DNA of 64,000 bases from Colius striatus (taxonomy: Eukaryota; Chordata; Aves; Coliiformes; Coliidae): positions 2,176,001 to 2,240,000 of the forward strand of contig NC_084790.1 of the NCBI RefSeq assembly GCF_028858725.1. Reading direction: 5' to 3'. Both the position numbers and the translations under genes were made by a program. Below the pieces are notes generated by a model. The model saw only the letters and a program-made list of their open reading frames with translations, was not told the DNA's origin and made no database searches. Positions 50,533 to 63,234 of this stretch are shown here, piece after piece. Within the stretch, counting starts at the first letter, position 1. Every line of letters starts with the position of its first letter.

Positions 50533-53500
50533 ATGCCAGTGCTTTCAGAAGACTCAGGTAACTAATCTGCATGCTTTTAATGAGACCAGTGCTTGAAATC
50601 TTGGTGTATGTGTTTTCATAACAGGAAATTAATTCAGATTGGAGTTAAAGTAGAGTTAAGATAGTTCAAGTAGTTTTTGTAGCAGTTACCTGGAAGAACA
50701 CAAGAAAAGTGGAGTATAAATGGTGAAAATGAATACAGTTAGTCAGATTTCAGGAAACACTGAGTTTCCTTAGAACTCTAGAGCCCTTGAATATGTAGAA
50801 TCATTTAATTTGGAACAGATTCCTGTGGACAAACTTGGGCTTCTTAGGACAACTGGCTTCTGTGCATGCTTATTAAAGATCAACCTGCTGCTGAGCTCTG
50901 CTGCTTGCTGTACCACTTCTTTTTTTTTACTGAATAAGTGTTGGTAAACTTTCTTAATATTCTTCCTTTTGACCTTAAAAAACCTGATTCTATTCAAGGT
51001 GAACCAGCTAACCAGCTTCTCCAATATGCTACTCAGGGTGAAGTCATAGAGCAGAAGTGAGTTTGAGTCTCATGGATCCAAATGCACTCAGAAGTTTATG
51101 GTGAAAATAACCAAAGGAGCACATTTTAGCTCCCCTACTCCTCCTTTTTTACCTCCTCCCCCCACACTTTTTTATCTAACAGGAAAAACCTAATGTTTGT
51201 GCACTGTAAAATTGGGATATTAATGATTTAAATACTTTTTAGAAAACTAGCCACAAGGTTTGCTTCCATTGCAGTGGAACTGCACCAGTCCTTTCCTCTT
51301 CTGGTCACACCTGACTTCTGAGAGGTGCCTCAGAGGTAGGAAGAGTGGGATAAGACTTTTAAGCAAAGGTGCTCAGAAGTAAAGCTGGTAGTTGTGCAAC
51401 AGAGGAGGTAGTTCAGTAATTTTGCAGTCTGCTGTGACACTCTTAGAGCTCAAAGTTTCTTATAGAGCTGGCTGTTCTAGAAACAAGGGGCAATTAAGCA
51501 TGAAGGGAGAACTTTGTTGAGTGCTAGATCTTAAGCTGTATTTGCCACTAAGAAAGGAGCTTTACAAAAGGAGTGGAAGATAAGCACAAACCTCTCTGCA
51601 AACATAATAATGACCAAGATGATACCCAAGTAAATGGAGTTGATGTTGAGTCTGCAATAGAAGACCCCCAGGAGACAGGCTATCTACAAAGCTTTTGTCT
51701 TGAATTTCAATTCAGGATTGCATGAAACTTTGGCCCTCTTGACATCTCAGCTAAGACCTGATTCAAATCATAAAGAGGAAATGGGATTCCTAAGGGATGT
51801 CTTCAGTGAAAAGAGTCTGAGCTACCTGGTGAAGGTAAAAGTTCATTTACAAACATAACATTTTTCTTTTCAGGTTACTTATTCTCTATCCCTTGGATTT
51901 ATCAACCATTTACTTTGCCAAAGCATTGTTATTGTTTTGTAGAGTTCTGTACTGACCAAAGCATGTCTTTAAGCACGAACATTAAGAACTGTTATTGAAA
52001 GTGAACACATTTTGCGCAGAAAACACCCATTTCTGCCTTCATTGCCAAAGTGGAGCTACAGTGCCCTGTAGCTAAAAGCAGTGTGAACTGGCTTCATTTT
52101 TTTTCACTTGCACTGATGAAGTCTTCACAGATTTTCTGTCTTTGATGCTAGCGTGGGCAAAAAACAAACTAAAACTCTTAATAAAACTAAAAAGTAACCC
52201 CAAGAGAGGTTATTTTAAAGATATTTCTCTCCTCAAATGGAACTACATGCCAGTGTAGGTATATTTAAGAAGTTTTGCATCTCTCTGTAGTAATATACCT
52301 GAAAAATCTCTTTCAGATTCATGAGAAGCTCCGTCATTATGAAAGACAGAGTCCAACTCCTGTTCTGCATAGTGCAGCAGGATTAGTTGAAGATGTGAGT
52401 AAAAATTCTTGCCTCTTTATTTTCTTCTTCTTTAAGCCAGCTTTTCTAACAAATCAGAGCTTTGCAGTTGTGTTATGGGGTGACATAGTTCTCATCTTCC
52501 CCAGCTCTCTTTGCAATCTGTTGTTTAGTTTCACTCAAGATTGATCAAGGAAAGGAGATCTCAGAAATATCATGTCATTAAATTGCTGAGTGAAGATGGA
52601 CACAGGCAGGCAGAACAGAAGGAGTTAAATCCATTGCAAACCAAGCAGCGTTGGTGGTTTGAGTTGGAAGGGACCTTGAAATATCCTCTAGTCTAACTGC
52701 CCTTCCACCCTTCATTAGATCAGGTTGCTGAGAGCCCTGTCCAACCTGATGTTGAACATTTCTAGTGGTGGGGCACTCACAGCTTCTCTGGGCAACCTGT
52801 TCCAGCATCTTACCTCGTGGTAAAAAAATTCTGCCTTCTATCCAGTATAAATGTGCTCTCTTTCAGTTTAAAACTGCTACTCCTTGTCCTGACACTGCAG
52901 GTTTTCATAAAGAGCTTTTCTCTGTCTCTCTTTTAAGCCCCTTTTATAAATTGAGAGGCAGCAATAAAGTCTCTCTGGATCCTTCTCCAGGCTAAACAAA
53001 ACTCAGAGCCTCCTTTCACTGGATAAATGTTCCAGCACTCAGATCATTTTGTGGTTTTATACAGAACTGTAAGACTTCCCTATCTAGAACTCAATACAGG
53101 GAGAAGAAATCTGTCCCTTCCTTCTCCTCCCTCTTTTCTCTGCTCCCTTCCAACCAGCCTAGTGCAAAAGTGCTTCCATTATTTCTTTCATCTTTTTTTT
53201 GAAGGCTTGAGACTTGAGAGCGTATTTTGGTATCTAGGCTTTGCAGGGGAACAAGGGAACTTGTGTTGCATGTTCCACGTGAGTAATGCTACCTGATTAC
53301 AGAGAGAATGAAACTCTTTTTATCCTGGTACAAGCACATGAATGTTGTTTCACGTGTCACTTAAGGTTTCCATATAGAATTTGAAATTTCAGAACTCAAT
53401 CCTGAAATTACATTGTCAGAATCACTTTTTAAATGTATGTTCTGGGCTCAGGATGCTGATTCCTGATTATGTCTTCCTTTGCTGTCTCATAACAGTAAAA

Positions 53501-56500
53501 TAGGTGAAGAAGCTTTTATTTCTTTTAGGAGTCATGCATTATTGATTTGGGTTGGTTTAATCTGCTCACACTACTTGGGAGGATGCTGCAAGTTAGCAAA
53601 CACTCACCAGAAAACATTCACTTGCAAATATATGATGGTGAACTTCTGTTTTGAGGTTGTTAATCTTTATTTTAAAGGTAATAGAAGAATTGCAGACTGC
53701 ACCAGTGAATAATGAAGAAAAAGAGCTACTTCAGCTGTTGTCAACACCACATCTCAGGGTAAAAGACACACCAGAGACCTCTATGAAATTCTTTTACAGA
53801 ATTCCAATAGAATGTCTTGTATGGGAAATGTTACATTGTGGAGTCTCTGAGAGAAAGGAAAAACCTCTCACTAAGTAGTTGTCTTCCACTGTGATTTTCT
53901 GCACAGTGGATTGAGAAGACACAATATAGGTCTTCCTTCCATATTGCACCATGATGTCTTCCCTGCCTTAGTTTTTTCTGGGGAAACAGAAATGAAAAGG
54001 ACATAATTTCTCAGCTTTTTGCTTTCCATAGCCCATCTCCATTCTTTAAGCTAATTTAGGCTGAGCTTTGTTAATTCCTGGATTTACTTGAGATATTGGC
54101 AGACCATTCCATAGTTTGTCTCATGGGTAAGGTAATTACTGAATCTCATTTTAATTTATAGTGAATGTGGGAAGGGGAAGGTTTTAAATTTGCTGTAATA
54201 TTGAAAAAATGAGAACTGGCAACTGCAGTATTACCCCACTACATTACTGTTTCTTATTTCCTTTATGCAGGCAATGCTTGTAGTCCATGACACAGTGGCA
54301 CAGAAGAACTTTGACCCAGTCCTTCCACCTCTGCCTGACAACTTTGATGATGATTTTGATGAGGAATCAGTGAAAATAGTTCGGCTAGTGAAAAATAAAG
54401 AACCCTTGGTACATGTAACTCATAGAATCATAGAATGGTGGGGGTTGGAAGGGACATTTAGAGCTCATTCAGTCCAACCCCTCTGCTAAAGCAGCTCCCA
54501 CCTAGATCAGATCACACAGGAATGTGTCCAGGTGGGGTCTGAAGAGCTCCAAGGAAGGAGCCTCCACACCCTCCCTGGGCAGCCTGGGCCAGGGCTCCCT
54601 CACCCCAACACTCAAACAGTTTGGCCTTGTGTTTCAATGGAGCTGTTTGTGTTCCAGCTTCATCCCACCACCCCTTGTCCTGTCACGGGATACAACAAAG
54701 TGCTGCCTCAACCTCCTGACACCCACCAGTGAGATCTTGGTCAATATGAATGAGCTCCCCCCTCAGTCTCCTCTTGTCCAGCCTGAGCAGCAGCCCCAGG
54801 GCCCACAGCCTTTCCTCAGCAGGAACATGCTCCAGTGCCCTGAGCATCTTGCTGGCCCTGTGCTGGCCTCTCTGCAGCACTTCCCTGTCCCTCTGCAGCT
54901 GGGGAGCCCACAACTGGCCCCAGGACTCCAGGTGAGGCCTCAGCACATGTGGCAGAGCAGAGCAAAGGGGAGCAGAAGCTCCCTGGCCCTGCTGCTGGAT
55001 CCACACTCTGCTGGATGCCCCCAGGCTGCCATTGGCTTCTTGCCCACGAGGCCACGTTGCTGCTCATGGGCAGTTGATTCTTCCCCAGCAGTGCCAGCTC
55101 TGTCTCCTGGAGCTGCTCTCCAGCAGCTCACCCCCAGCCTGTGCTGCTGCAGGGGCTTGTTCCTCCCCAGCTGCAGGACTCTTCCCTTGCCCTTGGTGAT
55201 CCTCAGCAGGTTCCTCTGTGCCCAGCTCTGCAGCTGGTTGAGATCTGTCTGACTGGCAGCACAGCCTCTGGGCAATCAGCCAGTGCTCCCAGTTTGATGC
55301 CATCAGGGAATGTGCTAAGGGTACACTCTGTCCCACCTCTAGTCACAACTCAACTCTAGTCAACAAAACCCTGTAGTGCAAAAGTGGTTTTGTGGGTATA
55401 AAGATTCAAAGACACAGAGAGAAAACTTGTCCTAAGAAATTCTGTTGTGCACCCTTGAGTAACTTTTATCACCACAATAGTGTAGGTAAGTGTAAGTACT
55501 GGGAAATTTAGGAGAAAGGTGTACACCTTCCCATAATCACATGACTTAGGCATAGGTGAAAGATGAATAATGTTGAAAGTCATCAAGGAGGAGGCCAAAT
55601 TTTATGGAACTAATGAATTCCACTTCAAAAAGATGCAGGAGTTTATATGTTATTTCACTGCAAGCAAATTTCATATGCTTGTTTCTTGGGGCTTTTCTTT
55701 CAGGGAGCTACCATCAGAAGAGATGAGCATACAGGAGCTGTGATTGTTGCAAGGATCATGAGAGGTGGTGCAGCTGATCGCAGTGGTAAGTATCTGAAGA
55801 AAACGGTGTGAACTTGTGTTTGTCAACTGTTTGACAGTTTACAAAATGATACATACCTAGATAACCTCTAACTAAATCTGATAGGTTTTTATTCTAAACC
55901 CAGTCCTTTGGACACAGGTGTTTAATGCATATATAGAGTATTTTGTAAAAGAAAATACTACAGCCTATCAAAATCTTCATAGGCAGCTGTTAGATGTCAG
56001 GTCTGAATTCGGATGTAGGTTTACTGCATTTAGTGGAGGGAAGTGGACGTCGTTGCAAATCACCCCAATGAGCTTCAGAGTGGTAAAGGTCACTTCTGGA
56101 ATTGCCTTTGTTATTTTAAAGGGAGATTACTCAATTGACAACCAAATTTCTGGTGTCTAGTGGCAGGAGCTTTCTGTGCATAGGCTGTCGGGATCTACAA
56201 GGTTAATTCATGCAATGTTTGACCTCCCATGTTCTAGAAGGTGATCATCCAGCTTCTATTAAATAAACTGGATTATAGACTTCAAGTCTCATGCACTTGT
56301 TTTTTCATAATAAACAAGTAATACAATCCCCAAATTAATGAATTATTGTGATGAGAAAAACCCTGTTATCTGATTACAATTTACTTCTTGATTTGGTATC
56401 ATTCTTCAAATTGGTGCAACCTGATTAATGCAAAATGACTAGAACATGCACTTAGCATTTCTGTATTTCATCAGGAGTCTATTAATTTCATTAGATGTGT

Positions 56501-59500
56501 TTTTTCTCTAAAATAGCTGCTGGCAAAAAATGACAACAGAGGTAGGAGAGATAGATCTCAGCTTTAAAAGAATTTTTACCTTTAATCTAGTATCTTGGTT
56601 TCTTCAGTGTATCAGATGATGTTTTCTGTTTGTTTTACTGAGGAATTCTTTGATGTCAGTTAATGGTATGTAACATGAGTTAAATGAACTGGAGAAACAA
56701 ACCTAAAACTTGTAAGGGCTTCTTCATGGCTTGTTAAAAAAACAACTCCATATTTCTTTCTGGGACTGTATAGCATTGATCTGACCGTTAATGGCCATGT
56801 CATTCCTGCCTTTATAGTCAGAAGCAATCCTGATTCGATCATCCTCATGAGGTTTTGAATTCTTAGTGCTGATTCAAGGATAGAAGCAGTGATTTCCAGA
56901 GGATCTTGACACGTTCTCTTGTCTTCATGTTGGTCTCCTTTGAGACTGTGCTGGATGAATTAAAAATGCCATATGGAATAAGGGCAGGAGACTTCAGAAG
57001 GTACTTGGAGGAGATCCATTAAGCTAGGGAAGGGAGGAGAGGATGTACATGCTGTTACTTTAGGTCAGATGTCAGAGGAATGATGCTTTCCAGTCTGTAG
57101 ACTTTAGTTTACTACATTAATTTACTTTTCAGGTCTTGTCCACGTTGGAGATGAACTAAGAGAAGTCAATGGTATCACTGTCCTTCACAAACGGCCCGAA
57201 GAAATAAGCCAGATTTTGGTCTGTACTGATTTTCATGTCAAGATCTTTTCTCTTGGCTGATTTACTAGTTCCCATAGCTGATGAAAGTTAGCCATGAGTT
57301 TAAAATATGTGAAGAGCTAAAAGATACAATCCCTGCTTAAGGCTTTTTTCTTCTCCTGGTGGGTGAATCTTTTCCTTTTGACTTCAGAAACTTCTGCAAA
57401 CTGAATCGGTACCAAGTAAGATACAAATATAAAGTTGAATGTTCCTTCATGCCTTATGACAAGCAAATTGCCAAGTAAAAGTGCATTGCAAGCAGATAAG
57501 CAGTTGATTCAGAATATGGTGTGTCAGGAAGCTGAAGAAAGTCTTGGCTGCGTGTCTAATAGAGCTGTCAGGCTGTTCTTTACCAGCAACTTCTGGTAGT
57601 GACATCAACAAGTTCTTGCTTCAATCTTCTCTGACATTAATGCCCACAAATCCTGGTGGAAAGTGTTTTAGCTCTTAGACTTGTTCCTACTCCCCTCTTG
57701 TGGCTTGGCTCCTCCTTGTCTTGGTGTGGAGTGGAGTTGAATTAGGGATACAGTGATAAGAATGGCAGCACTAGAGGACTGAAGTGTCTGTCATTGGTTC
57801 CATCACTTAATCTGCATTCAGTTGAATATAATCCTGAGTAAGGAGAATAACTGCTTTTAACTTTAAAGGGGAGGATCAAAACAGTGTTTTGAAATACTGT
57901 GTAAAGTTTTTATTTGTGAAGACCCTGGGGTGTTGTTAATGTATCTCATTTTAAGCGCATGCAGTGTAATAGTTTACTATTTCCTAGTTATTGTTGTTTA
58001 TTTTTTGAAGAAGAGTTAGAAACGTTTCTCCAAGCTGGTTGTCCAGGTTTTTAGTCCATGCAGAATAGCAGGCTTCTGTAGGAACAAGTTAATCTAATCC
58101 AAAATGAAGCCTCTAAAGTAGATCAGATAAACCTGTTCTATTTCCAAAGCATCCAGAAGTGCTTTTTAATTTACTATAACTAAGAATTGATATTTACTAA
58201 CAAAGATTTTTAAGAGTGAAGGTAGGTGTTTACTTTGTAGGTGGTTACAGTTTGACCCTAACCAGTTAGCCACTGTGTGGGGAAAAGTTAGTGTTGTACT
58301 AAAAAGCTCACAGAAGCATTTAATGCCCTGATACAAGTTGCTTAAAAGCAAATGAAGGAATTTTAATGCAAGTCTTACTGCCTTCTAGCCAAGTACCTAC
58401 CGTGAATGTCTCCATGGGGAAGACAAAGTCGTGGAGGGTTCATTGAACATCACGATAGTCTCTGTAATGAAGTTCAGTAGTGGATTAGCTTGGACTGTTA
58501 AAGTTCTAAATAGCCTGCATGTGTCTTTGTCCTGCTTTCAAAGTCAAAACCATTTTCCTCCTTTTTTCAGGCTCAATCTCAGGGATCAATAACATTAAAA
58601 ATAATCCCAGCCATCAAAGAAGAAGATCGTCTGAAAGACAGCAAGGTATGCAACTTGGGGAAAAGAACTGAGGTGTATGTTTCCATATTTATGCAATCCT
58701 GGTATCTCTGTAAATGCAAGATTCCAGCTGTTTCGGTGAAGACTGTTACAGACCCATAGTTCAACTAAAAAAGGTAATGGAGCAGTTTCTTGTGACATGC
58801 AGTACCCTTTTCTTCAGGAGAATTACCTACATGGCTTCTCCATTGTGTTGCCAACATTCTTTCATAGTATTTCTGAAATCTGGCCTCCTCTCTCTGTTCA
58901 ATTCATTGAAACTGGTGTTCCTCCCAGTCTCCTCTTGGCATGACAGCTCCTATCAGTCCATTATCTCTGGGCGTTTTGCCACTCACTTGAGTCAAAACAG
59001 GCCTATTTGCAAACAGCTGCATTTATCATTTGACCCCATTAGCCCCCTAGCAAACATCAACATGCCTCCCTGAGTGCTTCATTTGCCCTCCTTCATCACC
59101 AATGACTTAGTGCTCAACTAGCCACTTAAAGGATTCCTCAGTCAGCATCTATTTCTGCTTCTCTGCTCCCAGCTGCTAAATTTGGCCTTGAAGCCCTGCA
59201 AATCACTTTTCAAAGTAGTTCTACTTTGATGTGGTAAATAGTGGTAAGATACAAATTTGAAACTGAATAGTAGATTTCAGTGCCTTATAGGAACATTTAT
59301 AATTCCTCAACTTTGCCAAAAATCCCGTTTCTGTTCTTTTCCTTTCATTTATTTCCCCTTCATCTCTTGCATTTTCTACTTACATAGACTGTGAGCTGTT
59401 TCTCTTGGGACTTTGAGTCTCATATTCTACAATGCAAATACACAATGACTGTCTATATTCTTGAAAGTTAACTTCTTTTTCTACAAAAGTAAGTCAAAAC

Positions 59501-62500
59501 ACAGATGCAGCTTGCTAGGTTTCGGTATTTTTGAGTACTATGAAGACTATAGATGGCCAGCAGTGTAAGCATTAGGGAAACTTTTTAAAGGTGGACTTGG
59601 GTAACTACAGGCTGGTCAGCCTCACCTCCATCCCTGGAAAGGTGATAGAACAACTTATCCTGGCTGCTGTCTCCAGGCATTTAAAGGACAGGGTGGTCAT
59701 TAGGAACGGTCAGTATGGTTTTACCAAAGGAAAGTCATGTTTGACCAACCTGACAGGCTTTTCTGAAGATGTAACCAGGTGCATGGATGGTGGTAGTGCA
59801 CTGGATGTGGTATGTCTGGATTTCAGTAAAGCATTTGACACCCTCTGCTACAGAATCCTCTCAGCAAAACTAGGAAGGTGTGGGCTGGATGGTCAGGGAG
59901 TGAGGTGGGTTGTGAACTGATTGAAGGGAAGAAGGCAAAGAGCTGTGATCAATGGGGCAGGGTCTGGTTGGAGGCCTGTATCCAGTGGAGTCCCTCAGCG
60001 GTTGGTGCTGGGACTGGTGCTGGTCAATCTATTAATGAATGACCTTGCTGAGGGAACAGAGGCACTGGCAGCAAGTTTGCTGATGATACTGAACTGGGGG
60101 CAGTGGCTGACACCCCAGAGGCTGTGCTGCCATTCAACCAGCCCTGCACAGGCTGCAGGCTTGGGCAGAGAGACATCCAATGACATTCAGCAAGGGCAAG
60201 TGCACAGTCTGGCATCTGGGAAAGAACAAGCCCATGTAGCAGCACAGGCTGGGGAATGAAGTGTTAGAGAGCAGGGCAGGGGAAAGGGAGCTGGGGGTGC
60301 TGGTGGGCAGCAGCATGAGCAGGAGCCAGCAACGTGGCCTCGTGGCCAAGAAGGCCAATGGCAGCCTGGGCTGGATGAGAAGGGCTGTGGGCAGGAGGTG
60401 CAGAGAGGTTCTGCTCCCCCTCTGCACTGCCCTCCTGAGCCTGCAGCTGGAAGATTGTGGCCAGTGCTGGGCCCCTCAGTTGCAGAAGGACAGGGAGCTG
60501 CTGGAGAGAGTTGAGTGCAGGGCCACAGAGATGCTGAAGGGAGTGGAGCATCTGCCTTGTGCTGAAAGGCTGAGGGAGCTGGGGCTCTGCAGCTGGGAGA
60601 AGAGGAGCCTGAGGAGTGAGCTCATTCATGTTCCAAATGCATCAAGGGTGGGTGTGAGGAGGCTGGAGCCAGGCTGTGCTCAGGGATGGGCAGTGACAGG
60701 ACAAGGGGCAATGGGGACAAGCTGGAACAGAAGAGGTTCCAAAGCAACACAAAGCAGAATTTGTTCCCTGCTGAGGTGAGGGAGCACTGGCAGGGGCTGC
60801 CCAGATGGGCTGTGGAGGCTCCTTGTCTGGAGCCATCCCAACCCCAGCTGGATGAGTCCCTGTGTGCCCTGCTCTAGGTGGTGCTGCTCTGGCAGGGGGG
60901 TTGCACTGGATGAGCTTTCAAAGTCCCTTCCAACCCTTCAGATTCTGTGATTCTGTGTGAAATTCCAAGTAGGACAAGAGGAGAAGATGTGTTATTTTCT
61001 TTTGAAGGTGTTTATGAGGGCGCTTTTCTGCTATAATCCCAAAGAAGACAGAGCCATTCCTTGCCAGGAGGCTGGGCTACCATTCAAGAGACGACATGTC
61101 CTAGAAGTTGTAAGCCAAGATGACCCCACGTGGTGGCAAGCAAAACGCGTTGGAGATACCAACCTCAGAGCAGGCTTGATCCCTTCAAAACAATTCCAAG
61201 AAAGGTTTGTCAATAAAGATTACAGATTTTTTCCCACACATATAGTGTCACACTGCTTTTTGTGCTGCTTTTTTTTCCCCCACAGGCATGGAAGGTAGGA
61301 TCATGACAGGGTGAATACCAGATGCTTAGAGGAAACATTCCACTTGTAGAATAAAGCTTTGCTTGGCTAGTTTGCCATTGACTTGTGCTTGCACAGAAGC
61401 AACTTGCTAAACAAACACATACAAGATGAAATGTGGAATATCTCTCAGCTTAAAGAGACACTTTCACGTGCTTCTACTTCCACAATGTAAGAGGAAATAG
61501 TTTTATTGCAACACTTTTGAATTTATGCCTGAAGTAGTAGTAAAAACGGCATATCTGATCTTTTTTCTGGCTCCTAAGGGAGTATTTTGCTTGCAGCTGG
61601 GTACCTTCTGGTGCTTGAAGCTACTCTGTTCTCACAGAGATGCTGTGTATCTTCTAAAGCAAAAATATCCCTCTTGTATTTAAAATACAGAAGTCTTCCA
61701 TTTAAGAGGAAATCTCATTGAGGACACTGGTTTCATGGTGTGATATTTTACTCCATATTACTGGATGTGTTGACTTTGGACTGTAGATGTAGAAAAGGCT
61801 GAGTATCTAAAAAGTAAACAAGCCTGATTCTATTGCTGGCCTCCAAAATTTGCATAAGGTTTTTAACAGAGGACTTCACTATTTGAATTCTCCTTTGAAA
61901 TGCTAAGCAAATTCTGCCTGAACAGCTGTATCCCTCTATTTTATCTTGTATTTTTCTCAGCTGTAAACTACATTTTAATGTTTGCAAGAATAGAGAAATT
62001 CTTTCAGTGTCTCTTTCCCCTGAGTAACTGTGTAAATATCTCCAAAAAGTCACCTGGGAAGAAAATGTGATTTCCTTTGCCAACAGTTGAGGGGTTTCTT
62101 GGGGACTGGATTTTTGTGCTGGGTTGTTGGGTGGGTTTTAGAGTGTGGGAGTTGGGTTTTTCTGAGCAGACTCAAGACTGGGAGATTAGAAGTTGAGCTC
62201 TGGTTTATGATTTTAAGACTTCAGAAGGTTTTACTTGGTACTCTGTTCTTACATTTTCACCCAAGCTGAGTAACTTGGTTTGTTTACTAGTAAGTGATAG
62301 AAAACTCCAAACTGATCTGGAAGGCAGTGGATCATTTCTTAGTGTCTATAGCTCTAATAATCATGTTGGACAAAAAAGTTACCTACTTTGGAGTTCTCCT
62401 TGAGGTCAGTAGTTGTAGGATGGTGGCAGACATGGATTTTACTCACCCCTAAACATTACAAAGAGAGGTTGGATTCTCAGTGGAATTAGATCAAATAGAA

Positions 62501-62888
62501 TGAGAGTAGAATAGTTGTTGTGTTCTTAGTCTTGCAAAGAAGATTAAATGGGGAAAAGGAAATAGAAAACAGATTATATTCCTAAAAGTAACATGCTTTT
62601 GATTTCTGTGCTCTGATGGATGAAAGCCTAAAATAGTTTAGAATCTTCTCTCTAGTCACTTCCCAGTAACAATCTGGGACCATCAAAGACTTAAATCAGA
62701 GCTATCTGATATTTTTCAAGGGAAAGCACACATTCCTGAATGTCAATGTTCCAGGTATAACATGCTAGAAATTCTTTACAATTCTGAGCTTGGATGGTTA
62801 AAACAGACTTATTTTCTGTTTAGACGATTGACTTACAGAAGAACAATAGGCACTCTGCAGAATCCCAGAGCTGTGAAGAAACCATTGT
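50533..62888 (+). CDS. MPP3: MPP3, membrane palmitoylated protein 3 (MAGUK scaffold), 5' part
   Basis: A p55-type MAGUK that scaffolds membrane proteins at cell junctions and synapses. Coding exons: 50533-50557 (start MPVLSEDS; the exon probably begins at 50447), 51716-51834, 52317-52394, 53678-53758, 54271-54408, 55704-55785, 57133-57218, 58571-58645, 61008-61204 and 62824-62888. They join in frame to about 315 residues with GT-AG introns. Domains in order: paired L27 (about residues 8-115; ends [12 protein letters not shown]), PDZ (about 130-225; [15 protein letters not shown], then [15 protein letters not shown]), SH3 (about 230-295; [17 protein letters not shown], then [13 protein letters not shown]) and the start of the HOOK region ([20 protein letters not shown]). 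These match vertebrate MPP3 recalled from memory better than MPP2, MPP4 or MPP7. The guanylate-kinase-like domain lies past the window end. No coding lesion seen. Confidence 0.95.
52645..53015 (-). mobile_element. Old CR1-type LINE fragment
   Basis: GTTGGAAGGGACCTTGAAAT, then CCAACCTGATGTTGAACATT and GGGCAACCTGTTCCAGCATC, the reverse complement of an older CR1 3' region. It is clearly more diverged than the other copies and lies in an MPP3 intron. Confidence 0.88.
54421..55335 (-). mobile_element. CR1 LINE, young copy 12 bp after an MPP3 splice donor
   Basis: Tail CATAGAATCATAGAATGGTG starts about 12 bp downstream of the donor at 54408/54409. It runs about 915 bp and is nearly identical to the corresponding parts of the copies at 23124 and 41772. 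Confidence 0.93.
55786..57132 (+). other. MPP3: MPP3 intron within the PDZ-coding region
   Basis: Non-coding, AT-richer sequence. No repeat or RNA gene recognised. Confidence 0.5.
57219..58570 (+). other. MPP3: MPP3 intron, nothing recognised
   Basis: Non-coding sequence between the exon ending EISQIL and the exon starting AQSQGS. No repeat family recognised. Confidence 0.5.
59588..60957 (+). mobile_element. CR1 LINE with reverse-transcriptase remnant
   Basis: About 1.37 kb. The 5' part encodes RT-domain pieces: [19 protein letters not shown], then [15 protein letters not shown] and [11 protein letters not shown], ending in a TGA at 59918-59920 where related copies have Trp. A second frame continues [20 protein letters not shown]. 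The 3' part matches copies at 25005 and 43495 and ends GATTCTGTGATTCTGTG. It lies in the MPP3 intron, 50 bp before the SH3-coding exon at 61008. Confidence 0.95.
61205..62823 (+). other. MPP3: MPP3 intron, nothing recognised
   Basis: Non-coding AT-rich sequence between the SH3 exon and the HOOK exon. Confidence 0.5.
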
Positions 62889-63234
62889 GTAAGTCTCTTC
62901 TGTTCCTTCAGTGATGCCTTGGTTGATACCAGCTTCTCAGTGTTTTTCTGCTATTTCAGTAATGATGGGTTGGAATAGGTTGAGTGTAATTTGTCACTGA
63001 TTGATGTGCATGCATGCAAGCTGCCACATGAGAGGGTTTGTGTTTTAAGCTTTATCCAGTGTTGCTAGTGCTTCTTGTTTTCCTCTTTTCCTACTCTCAA
63101 GAACATGAGGCCTCACACATTGTTTAGATGCTTTAACATTTGCTAGTGTTCACATTTTTTTCTATGATTTGAAACTTGAAAGCTGCAAAAATAAGGCATT
63201 TAACACTGTTTCCCACAGTGTTCTCTTAGAAAAA

